64,000 nt of DNA, taken from Bacteroidota bacterium (GTDB lineage: Bacteria > Bacteroidota > Ignavibacteria > Kryptoniales > JAKASW01). A program made the position numbers and the translations under genes. The DNA lies in the NCBI GenBank assembly GCA_021845665.1, contig JAJZVO010000003.1:62001-126000 (forward strand), written 5' to 3'. Positions 25,800 to 33,991 of this stretch are shown here, piece by piece. Under the pieces are notes generated by a model, which saw only the letters and a program-made list of their open reading frames with translations, was not told the origin of the DNA and did not search any database. Position 1 is the stretch's first letter. Each line of letters begins with the position of its first letter.

Positions 25800-26900
25800 T
25801 CAGACGTTGAAAGGCAACGTCGAGAATACGGCCTCGGATGTCTTCCCTCCCACTTTAACGGCATACCTGGAACCGGGGATTACCTGCTGCATCGACACGT
25901 ACGCAAGCGCAATCTCCTTGTCCAGGCCGGGGGATCTCACCGAGCTCGTCACGTGCCCGATCTCAGTCTCCGATCCCGGCTTCGCGTCGTAGACTTTTGC
26001 CCCCCGCGGCATCTTTGAGTCCGATACCAGACCGATAAGACGTCTCCTCACTTTGTCATAGGTCTGGAGGCGTGCGATGACTTCCTGTCCGACGTAACAG
26101 CCTTTGTTGTTACTGATCGCCTCGATGATATTTACTTCGAGCGGGTTGACGTCTTCGTTAAGCTCATGCGGAAAGAGTGGAAGGCCGTTTTCTATTCTCA
26201 GGACCTCAAAGGTCTCAAGCCCTGCGGGAACTGCTCCATATTTCCTGGCATTTTCGAAGAGTGAATTCCATATCCCCTCAGTATCTTCAGGATTTACGAG
26301 AAGGAGGTATCCGTTTGTCATGACGAAATTCGTCCTTGAGAGAAAAACCTCGTGGGATCCTAGAAATGTCCTGATGAAATTGAAGCGAGGCATCTTTCCG
26401 ACATCCAGGAATGCCTTATAACTCGAATGAGCGAACTCTTTCATGAAATCCGCCGCCGATGAGCCTGCAACCAAGAACATTGGAAAATTTCTTGACACAT
26501 CCTCCACTTTGACATCTTCCGAAATTACGAACTTCTCGATCCATTTCCTGACCGTCTCCGCGTTATTCGGGCTTGTCAGAACAAGAAGGCTCTCCTGTTG
26601 GGCGTAAACCGTACAGAGATCGACTACTCTTCCTTTCTCGGTTGCGAAGAAAGACTGCTTCCCCATCCCCGGACGAAGGCCGTTAAGGTCGTTTGTCGAA
26701 ATCCTATTCAAGAGATCGGGCGCGTCCTTACCGGTAACGCGCAGCTTGCCGAAATGGGAGAGGTCGAAAAGACCTGCGTATCTGCGGATGCCTGCATACT
26801 CTTCTTCTATTGATGTATATTTACGCGGTACAGAAATCCCGTCTATCTGGTCCATCTGCGCGCCGAGTCGCCGGTGAATATCTATCAAAGTGCTTTCCAT
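25800..26900 (-). CDS. ygfZ: Folate-binding GcvT-like protein YgfZ
   Basis: 366 aa. The decisive motif NNKGCYVGQEVIARLQTYDK (KGC[Y/F]xGQE) is that of YgfZ/Iba57, which helps build or repair certain iron-sulfur proteins using folate. GcvT-like N-terminus: YAGIRRYAGLFDLSHFGKLR. Slightly longer than E. coli YgfZ, with the GcvT barrel intact. Start ATG 26900. It heads a run of same-strand genes down to about 20 kb. Confidence 0.9.
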   Translation of the reverse strand: MESTLIDIHRRLGAQMDQIDGISVPRKYTSIEEEYAGIRRYAGLFDLSHFGKLRVTGKDAPDLLNRISTNDLNGLRPGMGKQSFFATEKGRVVDLCTVYAQQESLLVLTSPNNAETVRKWIEKFVISEDVKVEDVSRNFPMFLVAGSSAADFMKEFAHSSYKAFLDVGKMPRFNFIRTFLGSHEVFLSRTNFVMTNGYLLLVNPEDTEGIWNSLFENARKYGAVPAGLETFEVLRIENGLPLFPHELNEDVNPLEVNIIEAISNNKGCYVGQEVIARLQTYDKVRRRLIGLVSDSKMPRGAKVYDAKPGSETEIGHVTSSVRSPGLDKEIALAYVSMQQVIPGSRYAVKVGGKTSEAVFSTLPFNV

Positions 26901-27312
26901 TATCTCGACTTACTCCTCTCTGAACACAACTTCGGATTATTATGAACCAATATATTGCCGCTTCATTTTCCAATCAATGAAAGGCCCAGATTGAGCTTGA
27001 TATGGCTTTGGCCATCTGGTCGAATCGGGTACATGCACGTCCGTATAGAGTGTAGTTTATCCCTACCCGCATGTAGGAGAATTCGTCAGGAGTTGGATGC
27101 CTTGCCGAGCTAAAATCATTCCACTCGAAATGCTATCTGCCTCATTCTCGGGACGTTGCTCGCGAAAATTGATTTGGTTGAAGCTTCCGGCACGCCCGTT
27201 GTGCTAACAGTAATGAAAGTCCAATTCGATGCTTCAATTGTCGGAAACCCCTATCAGAGAATCGGCACCGAGGCTTGCAAAGCATTTCGGTTAGTACGAA
27301 AGGAGGTTCAGA
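26901..27312. other. Intergenic region between divergent ygfZ and the redox operon
   Basis: 412 bases with no convincing gene. It must hold the divergent promoters. The only recognisable element is a weak sigma-54-like site at 27187-27204. AAAGGAGG at 27299-27306 is the ribosome-binding site of the next gene. Confidence 0.6.
27187..27204 (+). promoter_or_regulatory. Weak sigma-54-like (-24/-12) promoter candidate
   Basis: CCGGCACGCCCGTTGTGC: the -24 GG (27189-27190) sits in GGCACG as in the consensus, and 10 bases later the -12 dinucleotide is GT instead of GC. It lies ~110 bases before the first redox gene, whose neighbouring operon encodes a sigma-54 activator. The -12 mismatch makes activity doubtful. 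Confidence 0.3.
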
Positions 27313-27591
27313 ATGTTCACATACGACGAAGTCTTCTGGTTGAATGTGACGAATCTTGTTTTGGGACTCGCCACGCTCGTCTGTCTTCTCGTCATCGGTT
27401 ACGTGGCTTTCAAAGAAATCCGGGACCGTGCAAAGACCAGGGAAAACGCTGCCGAAGAAGTGGACGACCATGTCTTCAAAATCGACGGGCTCGGTGTAAC
27501 GATGGCAGACGGCGGCCAGAAGATCGGCGGTGACGAAATGCTTGTCGTCACGGAAGACGGCATTGAACCGCTTCCCGCCAGTAAAGCATGA
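27313..27591 (+). CDS. Small single-span membrane protein, first gene of the redox cluster
   Basis: 92 aa. ATG 27313 follows a strong AAAGGAGG. One membrane helix near the N-terminus (LVLGLATLVCLLVIGYVAF), then a charged cytoplasmic tail ending in VVTEDGIEPLP. No family recognised. It starts a plus-strand unit with the H-like, NrfD-like and second H-like genes, 43 bases before the next start; probably an accessory membrane subunit. Confidence 0.7.
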   Translation: MFTYDEVFWLNVTNLVLGLATLVCLLVIGYVAFKEIRDRAKTRENAAEEVDDHVFKIDGLGVTMADGGQKIGGDEMLVVTEDGIEPLPASKA

Positions 27592-27634
27592 AGAAAGAAC
27601 AGATTCCTTTTAAATCAATCATAGGTTGATTGTC

Positions 27635-28654
27635 ATGAGGTGCCCTTTCCTGAGAGAAGCACAGGTCAAGTCTTGTTGCGCGTCCGAGTTCAAGAAACTC
27701 ATCGTGCGGACTTCACCTGCACCAATTTCCGGAATCGCAGAAAATACCGAAAGGTGTTCTTCACCTTTCTACGTAGACTGCCCTTCCGCGAAGCAGCGTT
27801 TCGAGGACATGCCGAGCAGGGATCATTGCCCCTTCCTGCAGGAATCGCTCTGTCAGTATTGTGCCGCGGCGCCGACGGTCAAATATGTCCCGTACAGTGA
27901 TCCTACTCTGTCGCGATGCGGTACGTCGAATCATCGGTACTGCGAACTGCTCATGACGATGCAAAATCCAAGACTCCTGACGCACCACGACGTGATTGCC
28001 CCGGAGATTGACCGGGACGACGAAAACGAAAGCGGGTATTGGGTGGTCGACGGAATTCAGACGGTTGGCTGGCTCCACTATTCTCGAAATCACATGTGGG
28101 CGGACCTGGACGAAGATGGCACATGTCATATCGGCGTAGATGTTTTTTTCGCCAAGGTCCTTGGAAGGATAGAACGAATCGGGTACAACGCGTCTTCAGG
28201 TGAACATTTTCCTTCGATCGGCTTGACCGCAAACGGCATCGATCTTCAAATGACCTTTCCCAGGAAAATAGCAGTCTCGACGACGAACTCGCATTTGCGT
28301 GCCGAGCCGAATCGTATAGTCTCCGACCCGTATACGCTCGGCTGGCTCTTCGAAGGGAAACCCTTAACTGCCGTGACAAATGAACCGGACCAACCAATCA
28401 CAAAATCTATCTTGCATGCGGATGACTTGCTCTGCGGAAAAAAAGCTAAGACATGGATGGAGAATGAGATCAGGAGACTGACTGAGCTCGTGTCATCCCA
28501 GTCGTTCGGGGATGCGACGCACGATCGGAGCAAATCAAAAGGGCCGCGCCTCCTTGCAGACGGCGGAACGTTCACAGAAAACATCTTCAGCCAGGTTACA
28601 AGAGAACAATCGATCTTTCTCTTCAAAGAATTCTTTACTTTGCCTTCCGGATGA
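27635..28654 (+). CDS. Cysteine-rich protein fused to a glycine-cleavage-H-like domain
   Basis: 339 aa from ATG 27635. Residues ~1-110 hold many Cys in paired motifs (MRCPFLREAQVKSCC, ERCSSPFYVDC, CPFLQESLCQYC, RCGTSNHRYC), suggesting a metal or Fe-S site. From ~135 the chain resembles GcvH: YSRNHMWADLDEDGTCHIGV, VFFAKVLGRIERIGY, then IVSDPYTLGWLFEG. The lipoyl-lysine hairpin (ESVKA type) is not recognisable; the stretch there is shorter and reads MTFPRKIAVST. The tail LLADGGTFTENIFSQV resembles the end of the second H-like gene. Its TGA overlaps the start of the broken nrfD gene. Function unknown; probably part of a membrane redox complex. Confidence 0.7.
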   Translation: MRCPFLREAQVKSCCASEFKKLIVRTSPAPISGIAENTERCSSPFYVDCPSAKQRFEDMPSRDHCPFLQESLCQYCAAAPTVKYVPYSDPTLSRCGTSNHRYCELLMTMQNPRLLTHHDVIAPEIDRDDENESGYWVVDGIQTVGWLHYSRNHMWADLDEDGTCHIGVDVFFAKVLGRIERIGYNASSGEHFPSIGLTANGIDLQMTFPRKIAVSTTNSHLRAEPNRIVSDPYTLGWLFEGKPLTAVTNEPDQPITKSILHADDLLCGKKAKTWMENEIRRLTELVSSQSFGDATHDRSKSKGPRLLADGGTFTENIFSQVTREQSIFLFKEFFTLPSG

Positions 28655-29270
28655 TTCCATAGGCAATCGTTCTCCTGATCGGCCTATATGCGATCTTCCT
28701 ATGCCTTACGAAAGGTCTCAACCAGACAAATATGGACACCCGTTTTGCTTTCGGGGATTGGATATTCCTCGATCTGTGCGTAATTGCCCTGGGAGCCGGA
28801 GTGTTTTTCACGGGCTTTCTCGTCTACATATTGAAGAAGGAAGAACTACGGGCCGCAACAAACAGCGCCGTGGTTCTCGGTTTCATTCGTTACAGCCTTT
28901 CCTGGCGATGGAATATGAACTCCACAGGATAATGCCTGTCCTCGCAGGAGTTGGCTCCTCCTCGTGCAGATAATCGTATTCGGCCTGATACCGTCGCTAC
29001 TTCTCCTTTTTGGCGGTGGGTGCTGGAGAAGGCTGGCTAGTTGCGTCTCGCGCGCTCGTCTGTTGCGGAATTCAGCTGAATAGGCTCGTAATGACGATGC
29101 GAACGCTCTCACTTCCGACATTGGCATTCGACCGGTTTATGCTCTACACACGAAGCTGGCAGGAGATTGCAGCTTTCCTGTTCGTCGTCGCATACGGTGT
29201 CATCATTTACTCACTTTCATTCAGATACCCTCGATTGTTCTCCATGGAAAACGAGCTAAACAGAAATTAA
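28651..29270 (+). pseudogene. NrfD/PsrC-type quinone-reactive membrane subunit, broken and internally deleted
   Basis: ATG 28651 overlaps the upstream stop. Codon 4 is TAG (28660-28662), followed in frame by AIVLLIGLYAIFLCLTKGL and the NrfD-like first helix DWIFLDLCVIALGAGVFFTG, FLVYILKK, NSAVVLGFI. Near 28890 the frame changes (LAMEYELHRIMPVLAG), and the C-terminal part resumes in a third register (LNRLVMTMRTLSLP, RSWQEIAAFLFVVAYGVIIY). Only ~206 codons remain of the ~380-440 usual for the family, so a large internal piece is missing. NrfD proteins exchange electrons with menaquinone; this copy cannot work. Confidence 0.7.
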
Positions 29271-29282
29271 GGAGACCGGGAA

Positions 29283-29414
29283 ATGCTTCCTTGGGTATAC
29301 GGATTTACCCGGCAAACTGGAAACGTAATTGTCCTTTCTCTCTTCTACTCCGTCGTGGCGGTCATCTTTGGAAGTTTCGGAGTCGTCACGATCCGTGCCT
29401 TTCGAGACTTGTGA
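29283..29414 (+). CDS. 43-residue single-span membrane protein
   Basis: MLPWVYGFTRQTGNVIVLSL followed by FYSVVAVIFGSFGVVTIRAF and a stop. GGAGA stands about 6 bases before the ATG. One transmembrane helix. It lies between the broken nrfD and the broken second H-like gene, 12 bases past the nrfD stop. Possibly a small complex subunit that has kept its frame; no family recognised. Confidence 0.55.
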   Translation: MLPWVYGFTRQTGNVIVLSLFYSVVAVIFGSFGVVTIRAFRDL

Positions 29415-29437
29415 TCAGAACGTCTTAACGGAATAAG

Positions 29438-30113
29438 ATGGCACATTGATTTCGAGGACCTTCCGGAATTCGCGAAGACATGCAGACATGTTTTTTCCGG
29501 TGAACTAGAAAACCGCTCCCGCCGGAACGGTTTCGACTCCACGTCGTGCAACGTACATTCTGAAATTGCCGGTGCTCATTTGCAAGCGAATTCAGTCTGC
29601 AGAGGATACGAGCCTCCATCAGGCCTGGACATTCCGGAGGATTGCATGTATCATCGCTGACACGCCCGGGTACGCAATGAAAGCGACAGGACGCTGACGA
29701 TAGGTCTCGACTCCCTAGCGAAGCATTTGCTGTGGAATCGATGGAAAGCCGGACTTCCTGAATTGGGTGAAAGACTGCAAGTGAATGGACCGGGAAGGTA
29801 TTTCAGAAACGGTAAATCACGTGTGCGTGTTCTCTCCCCGGTTGATGGAGAAGTTTTGGCCGTCGGTGAAAGAGAGGCAGGCTTCTATTTGAAAGTGAAT
29901 CCCGGAAACGACTCGGATCTCAGGCACCTGCTCAAGGGTGCCGAAGTTTATCCGTGGATGAAGAGAGAAATCGAGCGCCTGAAAATTATGTTGGGCGCCG
30001 ATGGTGACAGAATTAGCTTGTCTGGCGGTGGAGTTCTTCTCGACAATGTCGCCGCCGGTTACCCCGAGTCAAACCGGGAAAATATCCTAGCACAGATGCT
30101 GCTGGAATCTTAG
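29438..30113 (+). pseudogene. Second glycine-cleavage-H-like protein, frameshift plus in-frame TGA
   Basis: ATG 29438 reads MAH then TGA. Removing one T near 29446 gives DFEDLPEFAKTCRHVFSGEL and a Cys-containing stretch (TSCNVHSEIAGAHLQANSVC). At 29658-29660 a TGA replaces what is Gly in H-proteins (MYHR-stop-HARVRNESDRT). The frame then runs to 30113: LTIGLDSLAKHLLWNRWKAG, then NGKSRVRVLSPVDGEVLAVG. A Lys stands seven residues before SPVDGEV, the lipoyl-lysine spacing of GcvH, although the ESV context is lost. Only a TTG-started fragment from 29727 remains open. About 225 codons originally. Confidence 0.7.
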
Positions 30114-30187
30114 CCGCTAGACTACCGGACGCGGCTCTTAACCGGCCCACGGCTAACCATGGCCTAATGCCGCTGCCGTGAAAGACC

Positions 30188-31546
30188 TCATCGCTCTATC
30201 TCATATTTTCTGATCTTGTCGTACAGCGTCGACCGGTCTATCCCAAGGACGGATGCCGCTTCCTTGATGTTCCCGCCGGTGCGCTTGATCGTCGCAACTA
30301 TGACACGCTTCTCAACTTCCTGTAACGGTAAATTGTCAGGTACGTTCCAGGCTTGCTTTCGCGAGCCGTTCTGCTCCAGGAAAGCGAAGTCCTCATCTGT
30401 CAGCACCCTGGTTTTACATGTGACCATAGCCCTCTCGATCGCATTCTCCAGCTCACGGACATTTCCCGGCCAGCTATAGTCGATGAGCAGCTTCAAGCCG
30501 GACTTGGTGATATCGTCCGTTTCCTTTCCGAGCTCGTGAGAGAGTCGATCCATGAAACTGCGGACGAGCAGAGGTATATCTTCGCGTCTTTCGCGCAGTG
30601 GAGGAATCTGGATATTGATCACGTTCAATCGGTAATAGAGGTCATCCCGGAAAGTGCCGGCGGCTACGGCTTCAGCAAGATTCCTGTTAGTCGCAGCTAT
30701 GACGCGTACGTCCACCGTCAGCTCCTCCGTCCCGCCCACACGATAGAATGTCCTTTCCTGGATAACCCGCAACAGGTCCATCTGGAGTTTCGGAGAAATG
30801 TCTCCGATCTCGTCGAGGAAAATAGTTCCGCCGTCGGCAAGCTCGAACTTGCCTTTCTTCTGGGCAACCGCGCCGGTGAACGCTCCTTTCTCATGCCCGA
30901 AGAGTTCGGATTCCAGGAGGGTCTCAGCGAGCGCGGCACACGACACGCTTACAAACGGCTTTGACGCCCTGTCACCAGAATAATGTACTGCCCTCGCAAT
31001 CAGCTCCTTCCCTGTTCCGCTCTCGCCCTGTACGAGTACAGTGCTCTTGAGACTCGATATCTCCTTTACAAGTTCGAATATATCTTGCATCTTCGGATTC
31101 TTGCTTATGATGTCACGAAAGCTGTACCGTTTCGCCAGCTTCTGCCTAAGGATGGTATTCTCAAGTTGCAGGTTCTTAACATTGATGATGCGCTCCACCA
31201 ATATCGAAATTTCTTTGGGATTGCATGGTTTGACAATGTACTCCTGAGCGCCCTCCTTCATAGCCGAAATCGCCGTGTCAACAGTCGCATAGGCAGTGAT
31301 AATAATGATCGAGGCTTCAGGCCGTATCTTCTTCACTTCCATCATCGTCTCGATGCCGTCGATACCGCCAGGCATCTTGAGATCTATGAAGTAAATGGCA
31401 TAATCCTTCTCTCTCGCCCTCTCGATCGCGTCTCTGCCCGAAGCGGCAGAATCCACGCCGTAACCGTCTTCCCTGAGCCACGCTACTAGCGACTCACGCA
31501 TCACCTCTTCATCGTCGACAACGAGTATTTCCCACTGCATCTTCAT
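30188..31546 (-). CDS. Sigma-54-dependent response regulator (NtrC family)
   Basis: 452 aa from ATG 31546, which overlaps the archaemetzincin stop (ATGA); the frame is open upstream but overlaps that gene. Receiver domain 1-120 (ILVVDDEEVM, phospho-Asp in YFIDLKMPGG, Lys in YIVKPCNP). The AAA+ domain has Walker A GESGTGKELIA, the sigma-54 contact loop EKGAFTGAVAQKKG, Walker B GGTIFLDEIGD and arginine-finger region FRDDLYYRLNV. The Fis-type helix-turn-helix (GGNIKEAASVLGIDRSTLYD) ends the protein. Third gene of a coupled kinase-protease-regulator operon; its targets plausibly include the divergently oriented redox cluster. Confidence 0.95.
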   Translation of the reverse strand: MKMQWEILVVDDEEVMRESLVAWLREDGYGVDSAASGRDAIERAREKDYAIYFIDLKMPGGIDGIETMMEVKKIRPEASIIIITAYATVDTAISAMKEGAQEYIVKPCNPKEISILVERIINVKNLQLENTILRQKLAKRYSFRDIISKNPKMQDIFELVKEISSLKSTVLVQGESGTGKELIARAVHYSGDRASKPFVSVSCAALAETLLESELFGHEKGAFTGAVAQKKGKFELADGGTIFLDEIGDISPKLQMDLLRVIQERTFYRVGGTEELTVDVRVIAATNRNLAEAVAAGTFRDDLYYRLNVINIQIPPLRERREDIPLLVRSFMDRLSHELGKETDDITKSGLKLLIDYSWPGNVRELENAIERAMVTCKTRVLTDEDFAFLEQNGSRKQAWNVPDNLPLQEVEKRVIVATIKRTGGNIKEAASVLGIDRSTLYDKIRKYEIER

Positions 31547-32145
31547 CTTGGTGTCTCCACAACTTTGTTCCTCATTTCCAAATGCCCCCTGCGGAACGCA
31601 ACATTCTGTGCTGCGAGCTCTTCCGACAAGATTGCCCAGCAGCCCTGACAGAAATCTTCGGACTTCAAATCTATCTGAAGTATCTCCGTCGATAAAGACA
31701 TTATGCATGACCTGTCCCGGCAATGCACCAGCCCGAATGTGTGCCCGAGCTCATGGGCCACTTCCTTCCACGCACGGTGGATCTTAAGATCGTTATTCCC
31801 GGGGAGACCGTAGAAGTCCTGCGACAATCTCGCCAGAGACACGAGCGCCACCTTCCCGGAGAGCTGCGCCTGGCCGAAAACGAATGTCACCATCGGAATG
31901 AACAGATCGGCTTCCGTCATAGCAAGAAATCTCACGGCGTCCGGAGGACACACCTTCGTCAAATTCTGAAGAATAAGAGTCGAGCTGTATTGACCCCGCC
32001 TGACATCGAAAGCGAAATCAGGTTCAGGAAATGATGTGTGCCTCACCGCATCGAATCCAAACATCTCGCTAATGAAGCGCGCAGTAACAGTTAAAGTTTC
32101 TTCCACTACATTCCCCACGGGGGACAAATATATCCTTCGATTCAC
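31543..32145 (-). CDS. Archaemetzincin-family zinc metalloprotease
   Basis: 200 aa. The extended metzincin motif HELGHTFGLVHC is followed by the archaemetzincin cysteine set RSCIMSLSTEILQIDLKSED and FCQGC, matching HExGHxxGxxHC-x4-CxM...FCxxC. N-terminus MNRRIYLSPVGNVVEETLTV is typical. No signal peptide, so it is cytoplasmic. Both ends overlap neighbours by 4 bases: the kinase stop and the regulator start. A protease placed and coupled this way inside a two-component operon is likely to act on the signalling pathway, but no substrate can be read from sequence. Confidence 0.93.
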   Translation of the reverse strand: MNRRIYLSPVGNVVEETLTVTARFISEMFGFDAVRHTSFPEPDFAFDVRRGQYSSTLILQNLTKVCPPDAVRFLAMTEADLFIPMVTFVFGQAQLSGKVALVSLARLSQDFYGLPGNNDLKIHRAWKEVAHELGHTFGLVHCRDRSCIMSLSTEILQIDLKSEDFCQGCWAILSEELAAQNVAFRRGHLEMRNKVVETPR

Positions 32146-33776
32146 ACCGTCCCTCCGTCCTGACTCGCCGGTTGAACTGAACTCTTCTTCATCGGTATAG
32201 TCACCTTGAACCTTGTTCCCTCGCCCGGCGTGCTGTTCACTTCGATATCGCCGCCGTGGGCGTCAATTATTCCATATACAACCGACAGGCCGAGTCCGAC
32301 TCCTTTCACTTCTCCCTTCGTAGTGAAGAACGGATCAAAAATCTTCGGCAATACATCTTTCGGTATACCGTCTCCCGTATCTGATATTTCCAATACCACT
32401 GAATCGTCTTCACGCCGGGTTTCGATCGAAACCGTTCCTTTGCCCTTGTTATGACACGCCTCCGCGCCGTTCATGACAAGGTTCATGATCACCTGCTGCA
32501 TCTGCGATCCGTCGCATTCGACCGGCGGAAGGGAGCCGCAGAGCCTGAGATATGCGACGATGTTCCCAAGCTCCAGCCTGTGCCTGAGTATGCCGAGCGT
32601 GCTCCTGATGATAGCATTCAAATCGGCATTCGTCCTCTGGGGTTTCGATCTGCGCGAGAAAGCAAGAAGGTCAGACACTACTCTTCCAACCCGCGTAGTC
32701 TCGTCTATAATCTGTCCGATGTATTTTCTGGATTCGGCCACCCGTCCGCGCGGTATGCCGTCATCTTTCATTATCCGATCGAGGAGCATCGCAAGGTTAA
32801 GCACACCTGAGATAGGATTATTTATTTCATGAGCGACAGTTGCGGACAATTGGCCGAGAGATGCCAGCCGGTCGCTTTGCAGCAGCTTCTGGTGTGCCAC
32901 CTCGAGCTGTCTTGTCCTGTCTTTCACTTTAAGTTCGAGATCCTGGGTGGCCTGGTTCAGCTCCGCCATCGCCTTGTTCAGGCGCTCGCTCATCACGTTG
33001 AATTCATGCGCGAGTTCGGCAAGCTCGGCGCTCGAGCTGATTTCCACCACCTGATTGAGCTGCATACGGCTTACGGCACGCGTACCGGCGATCAGCTTAT
33101 TGATTGGCCTGTCGACGAACCGGCGGGTAAAGAAAATTATGAATAGACCGACCAGAATGACTTGTATCCCTGTAACCGCGAACACTTCGGCCCTTGCCGC
33201 GTTGAGCTCCGAATCGAGAGGCGTCAGGTCGAAAGCTACGTCGAGGACTCCAAGCACACTCGTCGTCTTGGGATGTGCATGACATTGGGCTTCGCTGCAT
33301 GAAGGTTCATTGTAGATGGGTGTAATCATAGCAAGCTGCCTGTTGCCTTCACTCGTTTTAAATACACGCGCCCTCGATGAAGCGTCGATGTTCACACGGG
33401 GCTGCGAAGAAGAATGGCACATTGCACAGGCCTCCGTGCTTTTGTCTACCTGGTCCTCATCCACCCTCCTGGTCGAGAACATCACCCGTCCCTCTTTGTT
33501 GAATATTCTTATGCGGCTGATTCCCGGATTTGCCGCGATTGTCTGCATTACTTCATACGCGGCGGAGCGGTCGTCGGCAAGCATGGCGTGCCATGTCGCG
33601 CTGGTTATCCCTTTGGACAGTTGATCGGCCCCGTTGATCATCGCCTGTAGGATTTCTTTCTCCTGGTTCTTCAGGCTGATGTAACCGGAAATGCCTGAAA
33701 CGACCATCACGATGATCGTAAGTGATATGATAATTTGCTGCGAAAGCCGTCTCGGCCGGAGCCATCTTTCGGACAT
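32142..33776 (-). CDS. Membrane sensor histidine kinase with periplasmic c-type-heme-like motifs
   Basis: 544 aa from ATG 33776. TM1 ~14-34 (IIISLTIIVMVVSGISGYIS). The periplasmic sensor (~35-195) has CAMCH at 117-121 (CxxCH, covalent heme c) and CSEAQCH at 160-166 (a wider Cx4CH). TM2 ~197-217 (VTGIQVILVGLFIIFFT), then HAMP, coiled coil, phospho-acceptor His in LSATVAHEINNPISGVLNLA, and ATPase motifs (NLVMNGAEAC, ISDTGDGIPKDVLPKIFDPF, GVGLGLSVV). Likely senses redox state, oxygen or NO through heme. Overlaps the archaemetzincin by 4 bases. Confidence 0.9.
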   Translation of the reverse strand: MSERWLRPRRLSQQIIISLTIIVMVVSGISGYISLKNQEKEILQAMINGADQLSKGITSATWHAMLADDRSAAYEVMQTIAANPGISRIRIFNKEGRVMFSTRRVDEDQVDKSTEACAMCHSSSQPRVNIDASSRARVFKTSEGNRQLAMITPIYNEPSCSEAQCHAHPKTTSVLGVLDVAFDLTPLDSELNAARAEVFAVTGIQVILVGLFIIFFTRRFVDRPINKLIAGTRAVSRMQLNQVVEISSSAELAELAHEFNVMSERLNKAMAELNQATQDLELKVKDRTRQLEVAHQKLLQSDRLASLGQLSATVAHEINNPISGVLNLAMLLDRIMKDDGIPRGRVAESRKYIGQIIDETTRVGRVVSDLLAFSRRSKPQRTNADLNAIIRSTLGILRHRLELGNIVAYLRLCGSLPPVECDGSQMQQVIMNLVMNGAEACHNKGKGTVSIETRREDDSVVLEISDTGDGIPKDVLPKIFDPFFTTKGEVKGVGLGLSVVYGIIDAHGGDIEVNSTPGEGTRFKVTIPMKKSSVQPASQDGGTV

Positions 33777-33934
33777 GGCACTTAACCCGCCTTCCGGTGT
33801 TATCTGCAATTTTCCAGTTGTTAGAATTAATCCAAGGTGGGTTCTTCTGCATCCCGCATAGGCAGTCAGCCCATTCCACTGACGGGATTAAATTAGAAAG
33901 GGAAGGTCAGAGATTCAATTCAGGAAGAGCGTGA

Positions 33935-33971
33935 CCGTCACTGACGGAGGCAAGAGCCCTGTTAGTGACGG
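33935..33971. other. Hairpin between the sugar kinase and sensor kinase genes
   Basis: CCGTCACT (33935-33942) and AGTGACGG (33964-33971) pair over 8 bp around a 21-base loop just past the end of the sugar kinase gene. No T run follows on the minus strand, so it is not a classical terminator. Confidence 0.35.
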
Positions 33972-33991
33972 CCACGAGTGGTCATGGAATA

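Noticed and set aside
28512..28973. Open frame of 153 codons on the plus strand across the H-like/nrfD junction
   Set aside because: Most of it is the wrong frame of the Cys-rich H-like gene. Its final stretch (LAMEYELHRIMPVLAG) is a piece of the broken nrfD.
23573..30113. In-frame TGA codons as evidence for a recoded genetic code or selenocysteine
   Set aside because: TGA ends several intact genes at their natural C-terminus (hemL, sdpI). The interrupted positions correspond to Arg, Gly or Trp in relatives rather than one residue, and no SECIS-like hairpin was evident. Mutation or error is simpler.
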